Positions 1 through 7,726 of a DNA stretch of 17,074 bases are shown one piece after another. A program made the position numbers and the translations under genes. The DNA is from SFJ001 sp045118955. GTDB lineage: Bacteria > Bacillota > Clostridia > Oscillospirales > Ruminococcaceae. How positions within the stretch are numbered: position 1 is the stretch's first letter; each line of letters starts with the position of its first letter. The notes beneath the pieces are model-generated. The model had not been told where the DNA came from and ran no database searches. It saw only the letters and a list, made by a program, of their open reading frames with translations. Location of the stretch: positions 1 through 17,074 of the forward strand of contig JBGVKB010000087.1 in the NCBI GenBank assembly GCA_045118955.1, in the 5' to 3' direction.

Positions 1-2318
1 GCCTCCTTGGCGATCTCGTCGGCAGTCAGAGCGGCGCGGGGGATCTCGATCATGGTGCCGACCTTGTACTGCATGTTGGTGCCGGACTCAGCGATCAGCT
101 TGTCAGCGACCTCAACCACGATCTTCTTGACGAAGGCCAGCTCCTTGACCTCACCGACCAGAGGGATCATGATCTCGGGGACCATGTTCCAGTCGGCGTG
201 GCGGGCCTGAACGTTCAGAGCGGCCTTGATGACGGCGCGGGTCTGCATGGCGGCGATCTCGGGGTAGGTGACAGCCAGACGGCAGCCGCGGTGACCCATC
301 ATGGGGTTGAACTCATGCAGACCCTCGACCACGTCGGTCAGCTCCTCGGCGGTGATGCCCATCTCGGCGGCCAGCTCGGCGATGTCGGCAGCCTGGGTGG
401 GCAGGAACTCATGCAGGGGAGGATCCAGGTAGCGGATGGTCATGGGACGGTCGCCCATGATCTTGTACATGGCGGTGAAGTCGGCCTCCTGGAAGGGCTC
501 GACCTTAGCCAGAGCGACCTTGCGGGCCTCGACGGTGCGGGCGCAGATCATCTCACGCACGGCCTTGATGCGGTCGGCAGCAAAGAACATATGCTCGGTG
601 CGGCACAGACCGATGCCCTCGGCGCCCATGTTCACAGCGTTCTGAGCGTCGGCGGGGTTGTCGGCGTTGGTGAACACCTTCAGCTGGCGGGCAGCGTCGG
701 CCCAGCTCATGAAGCGCTGCAGGTAGGGGTTCTCGGTGGCGTCCACAGTGGCGACCTGCTCACCGTAGATGTTGCCGGTGGAGCCGTCGATGGAGATCCA
801 GTCGCCGCCCTTGAAGGCGTGGCCGTTGATCACCAGAGTCTTGGCGTCGTAGTCGATCTTGACATCGTTGTCGTTGCCGATGCCGGACACGCAGCAGGTG
901 CCCATGCCGCGGGCGACGACGGCGGCGTGGCTGGTCATACCGCCGCGCACGGTCAGGACGCCCTGAGAGACCTGCATGCCCACGATGTCCTCGGGGGTGG
1001 TCTCCAGACGGACCAGAACGACCTTCTTCATCTCACCGCTGGTGACCATCTCCTCGGCCTCCTCGGCGCTGAAGACGATCTGACCGCAGGCGGAGCCGGG
1101 GGAGGCAGCCAGACCCTTGCCGATGACCTCAGCGGCCTTCAGAGCGGCGGGGTCGAACTGGGGATGCAGCAGGGTATCCAGCTGCTTGGGCTCAACGCGC
1201 AGGACAGCCTCCTGCTCGGTGATCATGCCCTCGTCCACCAGGTCGATGGCGACCTTCAGAGCGGCCTGCGCGGTGCGCTTGCCGTTACGGGTCTGCAGCA
1301 TGAACAGCTTGCCGTCCTCGATGGTGAACTCCATGTCCTGCATATCGCGGAAGTAGTTCTCCAGACGGGTGGCGATCTCCAGGAACTGAGCGTAGACCTC
1401 AGGCATCTGGTTCTCCAGCTCGCTGATGGGGTTGGGGGTACGGATGCCGGCGACGACGTCCTCGCCCTGAGCGTTGATCAGGTACTCGCCCATCAGCTTC
1501 TTCTCGCCGGTGGCGGGGTTGCGGGTGAAGGCAACGCCGGTGCCGGAGTTCATGCCGCTGTTGCCGAAGGCCATGGCCTGAACGTTGACAGCGGTGCCCC
1601 ACTCGTAGGGGATCTCGTTCATCTTACGATAAACGTTGGCGCGGGGGTTGTCCCAGCTGCGGAACACAGCCTTGACGGCGCCGATCAGCTGGACCTTGGG
1701 ATCCTGGGGGAACTCAGAGCCCTGCTTCTCCAGATAGATGGCCTTGAACTCCTGGACCAGCTCCTTCAGGTCCTCGGCGGTCAGGTCCACGTCCAGCTTA
1801 ACGCCCTTGCGCTCCTTCATCTCGTCGATGCGCTCCTCGAAGAAGCTCTTGCCCAGCTCCATGACGACGTCAGAGTACATCTGGATGAAACGGCGGTAGC
1901 TGTCGTAAGCGAAGCGGGGGTTGCCGGTCTTGGCGGCCAGACCCTCAACGGCCTCGTCGTTCAGACCCAGGTTCAGGATGGTATCCATCATGCCGGGCAT
2001 GGACATACGGGCGCCGGAACGGACGGACACCAGCAGGGGATTGGTGGTGCTGCCGAACTCCTTGCCGGTGATCTTCTCCAGGCCCTTGACGTGCTCGAAG
2101 ATATCGGCCACGATCTCGTCGTTGATCTCACGGCCATCGGCGTAGTACTGGGTGCAGGCTTCGGTGCTGATGGTGAAGCCCTGAGGAACAGGCATACCGG
2201 CCGCGGTCATCTCGGCCAGACCGGCGCCCTTGCCACCCAGAATGTTCTTCATGGTGGTCTTGTCGCCGCCAAAGGCTGCGCTGCCCTCATCGAAGTAGTA
2301 AAGATACTTTTTGCTCAT
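1..2318 (-). CDS. ppdK: Pyruvate,phosphate dikinase (partial, C-terminus outside window)
   Basis: This enzyme interconverts pyruvate + ATP + Pi and PEP + AMP + PPi in the cytosol; in anaerobes it commonly serves glycolysis or gluconeogenesis. Read on the minus strand from the ATG at 2318-2316, the protein starts MSKKYLYYFDEG, followed by the ATP-grasp motif GGKGAGLAEM at about residues 28-37. The phosphohistidine loop GGMTSHAAVVARGMG carries catalytic His464 (codon 929-927; His455 in the Clostridium symbiosum enzyme). A TIM-barrel PEP/pyruvate domain follows. The frame is open to base 3, giving 772 codons, and reads GTMIEIPRAALTADEIAKE at the edge. The usual length is about 870-880 residues, so roughly 100 residues including the FSFGTNDLTQ and catalytic-Cys region lie outside. 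The start is fixed by GGAGGT 7-8 nt upstream. It is divergent from the glmU-like gene. Identification is secure. Confidence 0.97.
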   Translation of the reverse strand, partial: MSKKYLYYFDEGSAAFGGDKTTMKNILGGKGAGLAEMTAAGMPVPQGFTISTEACTQYYADGREINDEIVADIFEHVKGLEKITGKEFGSTTNPLLVSVRSGARMSMPGMMDTILNLGLNDEAVEGLAAKTGNPRFAYDSYRRFIQMYSDVVMELGKSFFEERIDEMKERKGVKLDVDLTAEDLKELVQEFKAIYLEKQGSEFPQDPKVQLIGAVKAVFRSWDNPRANVYRKMNEIPYEWGTAVNVQAMAFGNSGMNSGTGVAFTRNPATGEKKLMGEYLINAQGEDVVAGIRTPNPISELENQMPEVYAQFLEIATRLENYFRDMQDMEFTIEDGKLFMLQTRNGKRTAQAALKVAIDLVDEGMITEQEAVLRVEPKQLDTLLHPQFDPAALKAAEVIGKGLAASPGSACGQIVFSAEEAEEMVTSGEMKKVVLVRLETTPEDIVGMQVSQGVLTVRGGMTSHAAVVARGMGTCCVSGIGNDNDVKIDYDAKTLVINGHAFKGGDWISIDGSTGNIYGEQVATVDATENPYLQRFMSWADAARQLKVFTNADNPADAQNAVNMGAEGIGLCRTEHMFFAADRIKAVREMICARTVEARKVALAKVEPFQEADFTAMYKIMGDRPMTIRYLDPPLHEFLPTQAADIAELAAEMGITAEELTDVVEGLHEFNPMMGHRGCRLAVTYPEIAAMQTRAVIKAALNVQARHADWNMVPEIMIPLVGEVKELAFVKKIVVEVADKLIAESGTNMQYKVGTMIEIPRAALTADEIAKE

Positions 2319-2397
2319 TACTTTACCTCCAACAGAATTTAGCATCAAAAAACGGGGTTTTTCCCACAAACATAAACCGGAAATCCGATGCGTAAGT

Positions 2398-2403
2398 ATT
2401 ATA
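2398..2403 (-). promoter_or_regulatory. Putative ppdK promoter (extended -10)
   Basis: On the minus strand the bases here read TATAAT, preceded by TG one base upstream (TGATATAAT), an extended -10 element. No good -35 hexamer is seen 16-18 bp upstream. Transcription would start near 2391, giving a leader of about 73 nt. The first bases of that RNA (2391-2387, GCATC) are complementary to 2346-2342 (GATGC), so the leader may fold back on itself. This is a prediction from sequence only. Confidence 0.5.
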
Positions 2404-2483
2404 TCAGAAAAGGCCAGTCGGGGCTAGAGTTTTTCGTGTTTTTTTCTCCATCCCGTGGCGATTTTTTCCCATTTGGTCTTGCA

Positions 2484-2512
2484 TTGAACGCGAAAAATGG
2501 TACTATTATAAT
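2484..2512 (+). promoter_or_regulatory. Sigma-A type promoter for the glmU-C/pth transcript
   Basis: TTGAAC (2484-2489) and a perfect TATAAT (2507-2512) are separated by exactly 17 bp, an almost ideal housekeeping promoter in an AT-richer patch between divergent genes. Transcription would begin near 2519, about 188 nt before the glmU-like start codon. That leaves room for the structured leader described separately. Confidence 0.75.
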
Positions 2513-2519
2513 GGGTTAG

Positions 2520-2651
2520 GATTTCGATGTTCTGTGTTTCGGCGCATCATCGAGGTCATTTTCAGGCCGGTGCTGTCAGCAGCGGCCTTTGTGCCGTGCC
2601 CGGGGCAGGGAAAGCCCGTGCACCGCCAAGCCCGCCGACCGTATCGAGATC
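2520..2651 (+). promoter_or_regulatory. Candidate structured 5' leader RNA upstream of the glmU-like gene
   Basis: The predicted transcript begins with GATTTCGAT (2520-2528), which pairs with ATCGAGATC (2643-2651): nine pairs, one of them G-U. Nested inside are GGTC/GACC (2554-2557/2637-2640) and CGGTGC/GCACCG (2568-2573/2620-2625). Within the latter are two small hairpins: GCA..GGC/GCC..TGC around 2579-2599, and GGGC/GCCC at 2603-2606/2614-2617. This looks like a branched RNA closed at its 5' end, as in many cis-regulatory RNAs. I do not recognise a known riboswitch class, and it lacks the SRP RNA tetraloop signature. The in-frame codons upstream of the gene show no protein family. Function is unknown. 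Confidence 0.4.
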
Positions 2652-2666
2652 AAACGAGACAATCGC

Positions 2667-2684
2667 CGGGGCGCAGCCGCCCCG
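2667..2684 (+). promoter_or_regulatory. Hairpin just upstream of the glmU-like SD
   Basis: CGGGGCG (2667-2673) pairs with CGCCCCG (2678-2684) around a CAGC loop, seven GC-rich pairs. It is followed by an A-run, not a T-run, so it is not a terminator. It ends 6 nt before the AAAGGAG Shine-Dalgarno (2691-2697) and could tune initiation. Any regulatory role is inference. Confidence 0.4.
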
Positions 2685-2706
2685 CATAAAAAAGGAGCGT
2701 GTGACC

Positions 2707-3435
2707 ATGTCCATTTCCGCCGCTGAGGCCTTTGCCGCCGCGCAGGCCAAGTACGCCCAGACCTTTGAGACCCATCTGGCCAACGGGGTCAACTTCATCT
2801 CCCGCGACGTTTACATCGAGCCGGGCGTGGTCATCGCGCCGGGCGCGACCATCCTGCCGGGCACCATCCTGCGGGGCAACACGGTCATTGGCGCGGGCTG
2901 TGTGGTCGGCCCCAACAGCCTTTTGGAGAACACCACGCTGGGCGAGGGCAGCACCTTCAACGCCAGCCAGGCCTACGACAGCCAGCTTGGCGCCGGCTCC
3001 AAGATCGGCCCCTACACCCACATCCGCCCCGGCACCGTCACCGGCTACGGGGTGCATCTGGGCGCCTATGTGGAGACCAAAAATTCCACCATGGGGGACG
3101 GCACCACCGTCAGCCACCTGACCTACATCGGCGACTCCGATGTGGGCAAGGGCTGCAACTTCGGCTGCGGCACCGTCACCAGCAACTACGACGGGCAGGG
3201 CAAGTACCGCTGCACCATCGGCGACTACGCCTTCATCGGCTGCAACACCAACCTGATCGCCCCGGTGACCGTGGGCGACGGGGCGTACACCGCCGCCGGC
3301 AGCACCATCACCGACGAGGTGCCCGCCGGGGCGCTGGGCATCGCCCGCACCCGCCAGAGCAACAAGGAGGGCTGGGCCGAGCCGCGGCTGGCCGCCTACA
3401 CCGAGAAGCAGAAGAAAAAGATGGGGAACAAGTGA
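2707..3435 (+). CDS. glmU: Stand-alone GlmU C-terminal (glucosamine-1-phosphate N-acetyltransferase) domain protein
   Basis: This 242-residue protein is a left-handed beta-helix of hexapeptide repeats (about residues 35-205), ending in GIARTRQSNKEGW, the typical GlmU acetyl-CoA-binding tail. It aligns to Escherichia coli GlmU with a constant offset of 226 across every key residue I can check: Arg107 (R333), Lys125 (K351), His137 (catalytic H363), Tyr140 (Y366), Asn151 (N377), Asn160 (N386), Lys166 (K392) and Trp223 (W449). It should therefore acetylate glucosamine-1-phosphate to GlcNAc-1-phosphate on the way to UDP-GlcNAc and cell wall. The N-terminal uridylyltransferase half is absent, and the divergent ppdK leaves no room for it. 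The start is ATG 2707, with AAAGGAG nine bases upstream; in-frame GTG 2701 is too close to the SD. pth follows after 45 bp. Confidence 0.92.
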   Translation: MSISAAEAFAAAQAKYAQTFETHLANGVNFISRDVYIEPGVVIAPGATILPGTILRGNTVIGAGCVVGPNSLLENTTLGEGSTFNASQAYDSQLGAGSKIGPYTHIRPGTVTGYGVHLGAYVETKNSTMGDGTTVSHLTYIGDSDVGKGCNFGCGTVTSNYDGQGKYRCTIGDYAFIGCNTNLIAPVTVGDGAYTAAGSTITDEVPAGALGIARTRQSNKEGWAEPRLAAYTEKQKKKMGNK

Positions 3436-3480
3436 GTCTCCGTCCGACAAATACCAACAGAAAGTGACTGTAAAAGAGCT

Positions 3481-4080
3481 ATGTTTTTTGCACGCAGACC
3501 CGCCGCAGACGGCGACGCCTGGCTGATCGCCGGGCTGGGCAACCCCGAAAAAAAGTACGACGGCACCCGCCACAACGTGGGCTTTGAGGCGCTGGATCAC
3601 ATCGCCAAGGAGTGGAACATCCAGCCGGTGAAGGCCAAGTTTCAGGGCCTGTGGGGGCAGGGCACGGTGGACGGCCGCAAGGTCATCCTGCTCAAGCCCA
3701 TGACCTACATGAATCTGTCCGGCCAGAGCATCGGCGCAGCAGCGCAGTTCTTCAAGATCCCGCCCCAGCAGGTGATCGTCCTGTGCGACGACGTGGAGCA
3801 GGCCCCCGGCAAGGTGCGCATCCGGCCGCAGGGCTCCGCCGGCGGCCACAACGGCCTGAAGGACATCATCGCCCACCTGAACAGTCAGGACTTCCCCCGC
3901 ATCCGCATGGGCGTGGGCAAGAAGCCCCACCCCGAGTACGATCTGGCCGACTGGGTGCTGGGCAAGCCCTCGGGCGAGGACCGCAAGGCCATCGATGCCC
4001 GCTACCCCGACGCCGAGGCCGCCTGCCGCCTGATCATGGCGGGCAAGCTGAGCGAGGCTCAGAACAAGTACAACCGCTGA
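3481..4080 (+). CDS. pth: Peptidyl-tRNA hydrolase
   Basis: This 199-residue cytosolic enzyme frees tRNA from peptidyl-tRNAs dropped by the ribosome. Family landmarks are in order: GLGNPEKKYDGTRHNVGF with Asn21 and catalytic His31 (E. coli N10 and H20), KPMTYMNLSG with Asn78 (N68), CDD at 102-104 with Asp103 (D93), and SAGGHNGLKDI with Asn124 (N114). The protein has about 11 more N-terminal residues than the E. coli enzyme. The SD is weak (AAAGAG a few bases before ATG 3481), and no better in-frame start is visible. This suggests modest translation or coupling to the upstream gene 45 bp away. Pairing with mfd downstream matches the Bacillus spoVC-fin-mfd order, but fin is missing. Confidence 0.96.
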   Translation: MFFARRPAADGDAWLIAGLGNPEKKYDGTRHNVGFEALDHIAKEWNIQPVKAKFQGLWGQGTVDGRKVILLKPMTYMNLSGQSIGAAAQFFKIPPQQVIVLCDDVEQAPGKVRIRPQGSAGGHNGLKDIIAHLNSQDFPRIRMGVGKKPHPEYDLADWVLGKPSGEDRKAIDARYPDAEAACRLIMAGKLSEAQNKYNR

Positions 4081-4090
4081 TCTCCCCTTC

Positions 4091-4116
4091 AAAAAGGCTC
4101 CCCCGGGGGCCTTTTT
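4091..4116 (+). terminator. Near-perfect inverted repeat with flanking A and T runs between pth and mfd
   Basis: AAAAAGGCTCCC pairs with GGGGGCCTTTTT around the central GC run, with one T-G wobble. The GC-rich stem followed by TTTTTC is a classic intrinsic terminator, and it is nearly symmetrical, so it could also work on the other strand. It lies 10 nt after the pth stop. No convincing promoter is seen between it and mfd, so it may be leaky or act as a partial attenuator of mfd. Confidence 0.7.
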
Positions 4117-4147
4117 CTCACCCCGCCGCAGAAAGGAGGCGCACCCC

Positions 4148-7100
4148 ATGCCCAGCATCCCCTACGAATCGCCCTTTGTGGCAAGCCCCGAATTCGGCCG
4201 CCTGACCGAGGGGCTGTCCGCCCCCGGCATCACGGCCCTGTTCGGTATGCCCCCCGCCGGGCGCATGGCCACGGTGGCCCTGCTGGCCCGCCGCATGAGC
4301 CGGCCGGTGTGCCTTGTGTGCGCCGGCGAGGCGGAGGCCACCCGCGCCGCCGCCGACCTGAATACACTGGGTCTGAACGCGGCGGTGTTCCCCGCCCGCG
4401 ACCTGCTGCTGCGCCCCATCGAGGGCGCGGGCCGCGAGTATGAGTACCGCCGGCTGGCGGTGCTGGGCGGCATCGTGGGCGGGCGGATCAACGCGGTGTG
4501 CGTGCCCGCCGAGGGCCTTTTGCAGTACACCGTGCCCCGCGCCGAGTTCTGCGCCAACACCCTCACCCTGAAGCCCGGCCTGGAGATCCCCCAAAAGCAG
4601 CTCATCGCCCGGCTGTTCGCCGCGGGCTATACCCGGCGCGACCGGGTGGACGGCCCCGGCCAGTTCAGCGTGCGCGGCGGCATTCTGGATCTCTACCCGC
4701 CCGACATGGAGGCCCCCGCCCGTCTGGAGTACTGGGGGGACGAGATCGACACCCTGAACCAGTTCGACCTGCTGACCCAGCGCCGGGGCGACCGGCTGGA
4801 GAAGGTCTACCTCTCCCCGGCGCGCGAGGTGCTGTTCGGGGACGCCGCCGCCACCGCCGCCGCCCTGCGGGACTGGGTGGGCGGCTTCCGCGGCAAGAAA
4901 AAGACCGCCCTGCTGGACGCCATGGCTCCCGAGCTGGATCAGCTGGACAGCGGCCTTGTGCCGGAGAATCTGGACAAGTACCTGCCGGTGCGCTACCCCC
5001 GGCCCGCCACCCTGCTGGACTACTTCGACGACCCGCTGGTGGTGCTGGAGGAGCCGGCCCGCATCGACGAGGCCCAGCGTGCCACCCGCTTCCGCCGGCA
5101 GGAGGAGCTGAAGGGTCTGCTGAACGAAGGGGTGCTGGCCGCCGGGCTGGACGACTACTATCTGGACACCGACTGGCTGTACGCCGAGGCCGCCAAGCGG
5201 CGCACCCTCGCCTGCGACACCTTTGCCCGGGCGCTGGTGGGCATCCGTCTGCGGGCGCTGGTGGACACCCCCTGCCACACCCTGCCAAGCTGGGGCGGCG
5301 ATGTGCCAAGCCTGCTGGAGGATCTGCAGCCCCTGCTGGACAAGGGCTATTCGGTGGTCATCACGGCGGGCACCGACCGCGCCGCCAAGGCGCTGGCCAA
5401 GGATCTGGCCCACCGGGGCCTGCGCGCCACCTCTGACCCGGAGGTGCTGCCTGCCCCCGGCATCGTGTACGCGCTGCCCGGTCATCTCACCGGCGGCGTA
5501 CAGTTCCCCTTTGCCAAATTCGCCCTGATCACCGGCCGCCGGCAGGGCACCAGCGGCGACAAGGCCAAGCAGCGCGCCAAGCGCAACAAGGACGCCCTGT
5601 CCAGCCTGTCCGACATCCAGCCCGGCGACTACGTGGTGCATCAGAACCACGGCATCGGCCTGTACGCGGGCATCCAGCGCATGGAGATCCAGGGCGTTGA
5701 AAAGGACTATCTGAAGATCCAGTACGACAAGGGCGACCAGCTCTTTGTGCCGGTCACCCAGCTCGACCTGCTCAGCCGCTACACCGCCCCCGGCGACGAC
5801 GACGGCAAGGTGAAGCTGAGCAAGCTGGGCGGCGAGATGTGGACCCGCACCCGCAGCCGGGTGAAGAAGGCCACCGAGGAGATCGCGCAGGAGCTGGTGC
5901 AGCTCTACGCCCGGCGCAAGCAGGCGCGGGGCTTCGCCTTCCCGGAGGACGGGGACTGGCAGCGGGATTTCGAGACCCGCTTCGACTACGACGAAACGGA
6001 CGACCAGCTCACCGCCGCCCACGAGATCAAGCAGGACATGGAGCAGCCCTGCCCCATGGATCGGCTGCTGTGCGGCGACGTGGGCGTGGGCAAGACCGAG
6101 GTGGCCCTGCGGGCAGCCTTCAAGGCGGTGATGGGCGGCAAGCAGGTGGCCATTCTGGCCCCCACCACCCTGCTGGCGTGGCAGCACTACAACACCGCGC
6201 TGGCCCGCATGGAGCCGTTTAACTTCCGCATCGGACTGCTGAGCCGGTTCCGCACCGCCAAGCAGCAGAAGGGCGATCTGGAGGCCCTGAAGCGGGGCAG
6301 CATCGACGTGCTGGTGGGCACCCACCGCATCCTCAGCGACGATGTGAAGTTCAAGGATCTGGGTCTGGTCATCATCGACGAGGAGCAGCGCTTCGGCGTC
6401 AAGCACAAGGAGAAGCTGAAGGAGGCCTTTGTGGGGGTGGATATGCTGACCCTGTCGGCCACCCCCATCCCGCGCACCCTGAACATGGCCATGAGCGGCA
6501 TCCGGGATATGTCCACCATCGAGGAGCCGCCCTTTGAGCGGCAGCCCATCGAGACCTATGTACTGGAGTACGACGAGGGCATCGTGGGCGAGGCCATCCG
6601 CAAGGAGCTGGCCCGGGGCGGTCAGGTGTACTATCTGCACAACCAGATCGGCACGCTGGACCAGGCGGTGGCCCGGGTGGCGCGCATGGCCCCCGAGGCC
6701 CGCATCGGCACCGCCCACGGCAAGATGGGCGAGGAGGCTCTGAGCCGGGTATGGCAGCAGCTTCTGGACAACGAGATCGACGTGCTGGTCTGCACCACCC
6801 TCATCGAGACCGGCGTGGACGTGCGCAACTGCAACACCCTCATCATCGAGGACTCCGACCGGATGGGTCTGGCACAGCTCTACCAGATCCGCGGCCGTGT
6901 GGGGCGCTCGGGCCGCAAGGCCTACGCCTACTTCACCTTCCGCCGGGACAAGACCCTCAGCGAGCTGGCCAACAAGCGGCTGTCCGCCATTCGGGAGTTC
7001 ACCAGCTTTGGCTCGGGCTTCCGCATCGCCATGCGGGATCTGCAGATCCGCGGCGCGGGCAACCTGCTGGGCCAGAGCCAGCACGGCCACATGGAGGCCA

Positions 7101-7627
7101 TCGGCTACGACCTGTATGTGAAGCTGCTGAATCAGGCCATCGCCGCCGCCAAGGGCGAGCCGGTGGCCCCGGACAAGAGCGACTGCCTTGTGGACATCGC
7201 GGTGGACGCCTACATCCCGGAGAGCTTCATCCCGGACGCCTCGGGACGCATCGAGGCGTACAAGCGCATCGCCGCCATCCAGACCCCCGAGGACGCCGCC
7301 GATGTGCTGGACGAGCTGATCGACCGCTACGGCGATGTGCCGCGGAGCGTGTCCGGGCTGGTGGACGTGAGCCTGATCCGCGTGACCGCCGCCCGCTGCC
7401 GCATCGAGGAGATCGGCCAGAAGGGGCAGAAGCTGCTGTTCTACAGTGAGCGGCTGATGCACATGGATCTGACCCGCCTGTTCGACGAGCTGGGCGACCG
7501 CATCGCGGTGGACATGACCGCCCGCCCCTGCCTTGTGCTGAAGATGCGGGCAGGGGAGAAGCCCCTCGACCTGCTGCGCATGAGTCTGGAGCTGATGGAT
7601 TCCGGCGCCGCCTCCCAGACCCCGTGA
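4148..7627 (+). CDS. mfd: Transcription-repair coupling factor Mfd
   Basis: Mfd removes RNA polymerase stalled at DNA damage and recruits UvrA. The 1159-residue length is normal. Domain order: UvrB-like N-terminal module (about 1-350, with QFSVRGGILDLYP); CarD-like RNA-polymerase interaction domain from about 489 (DIQPGDYVVHQNHGIGLYAG); SF2 translocase with Walker A GDVGVGKTE at 643-651 (Lys649); DEEQ box at 744-747; SATPIPRTL; motif VI QIRGRVGRSGRKAYAY; the TRG/translocation segment RDLQIRGAGNLLG; and a C-terminal regulatory domain. The start ATG 4148 has AAAGGAGG eight bases upstream. All hallmark motifs are intact. A hairpin terminator precedes the gene and a strong one follows. Confidence 0.98.
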   Translation: MPSIPYESPFVASPEFGRLTEGLSAPGITALFGMPPAGRMATVALLARRMSRPVCLVCAGEAEATRAAADLNTLGLNAAVFPARDLLLRPIEGAGREYEYRRLAVLGGIVGGRINAVCVPAEGLLQYTVPRAEFCANTLTLKPGLEIPQKQLIARLFAAGYTRRDRVDGPGQFSVRGGILDLYPPDMEAPARLEYWGDEIDTLNQFDLLTQRRGDRLEKVYLSPAREVLFGDAAATAAALRDWVGGFRGKKKTALLDAMAPELDQLDSGLVPENLDKYLPVRYPRPATLLDYFDDPLVVLEEPARIDEAQRATRFRRQEELKGLLNEGVLAAGLDDYYLDTDWLYAEAAKRRTLACDTFARALVGIRLRALVDTPCHTLPSWGGDVPSLLEDLQPLLDKGYSVVITAGTDRAAKALAKDLAHRGLRATSDPEVLPAPGIVYALPGHLTGGVQFPFAKFALITGRRQGTSGDKAKQRAKRNKDALSSLSDIQPGDYVVHQNHGIGLYAGIQRMEIQGVEKDYLKIQYDKGDQLFVPVTQLDLLSRYTAPGDDDGKVKLSKLGGEMWTRTRSRVKKATEEIAQELVQLYARRKQARGFAFPEDGDWQRDFETRFDYDETDDQLTAAHEIKQDMEQPCPMDRLLCGDVGVGKTEVALRAAFKAVMGGKQVAILAPTTLLAWQHYNTALARMEPFNFRIGLLSRFRTAKQQKGDLEALKRGSIDVLVGTHRILSDDVKFKDLGLVIIDEEQRFGVKHKEKLKEAFVGVDMLTLSATPIPRTLNMAMSGIRDMSTIEEPPFERQPIETYVLEYDEGIVGEAIRKELARGGQVYYLHNQIGTLDQAVARVARMAPEARIGTAHGKMGEEALSRVWQQLLDNEIDVLVCTTLIETGVDVRNCNTLIIEDSDRMGLAQLYQIRGRVGRSGRKAYAYFTFRRDKTLSELANKRLSAIREFTSFGSGFRIAMRDLQIRGAGNLLGQSQHGHMEAIGYDLYVKLLNQAIAAAKGEPVAPDKSDCLVDIAVDAYIPESFIPDASGRIEAYKRIAAIQTPEDAADVLDELIDRYGDVPRSVSGLVDVSLIRVTAARCRIEEIGQKGQKLLFYSERLMHMDLTRLFDELGDRIAVDMTARPCLVLKMRAGEKPLDLLRMSLELMDSGAASQTP

Positions 7628-7639
7628 CCTTATAAAACG

Positions 7640-7678
7640 ACCACGGCCCGCTCGGTGCGAGAGCGGGCCGTGGTTTTT
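7640..7678 (+). terminator. Strong intrinsic terminator after mfd
   Basis: A 14-bp stem, ACCACGGCCCGCTC (7640-7653) with GAGCGGGCCGTGGT (7661-7674), has a 7-nt loop and runs straight into TTTTT (7674-7678). It lies 12 nt after the mfd stop. On the minus strand the stem is followed by CGTTTTAT, so it can also end the convergent spoVT-like transcript. Confidence 0.9.
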
Positions 7679-7726
7679 CACATTTTATTGAAGTCTTGTG
7701 GAATATCTGCCCCGGTGGGGCGGCGT

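Noticed and set aside
198..2342. Long open frame of 714 codons on the plus strand
   Set aside because: It is antisense to ppdK, whose motifs are unmistakable on the minus strand. The predicted protein is a Gly/His/Leu/Val-rich low-complexity shadow typical of GC-rich DNA.
2540..2640. Possible SRP (4.5S) or 6S RNA
   Set aside because: No GGAAGGAAGCAGC-like SRP loop and no terminator before the downstream gene; the RNA looks like a leader of the coding transcript.
2527..2706. In-frame N-terminal extension of the glmU-like protein
   Set aside because: ATG 2707 has an AAAGGAG SD at proper spacing. The extension shows no family similarity and lies in the predicted structured leader.
2650..4158. 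Open frame of 502 codons on the minus strand opposite the glmU-like and pth genes
   Set aside because: Shadow frame with repetitive Gly/Ala/Val composition; both plus-strand genes keep full catalytic residue sets.
4118..7681. Open frame of 1187 codons on the minus strand opposite mfd
   Set aside because: Mfd has every family motif on the plus strand. The antisense frame is open only because of the codon bias of GC-rich DNA and has no SD or recognisable domain.
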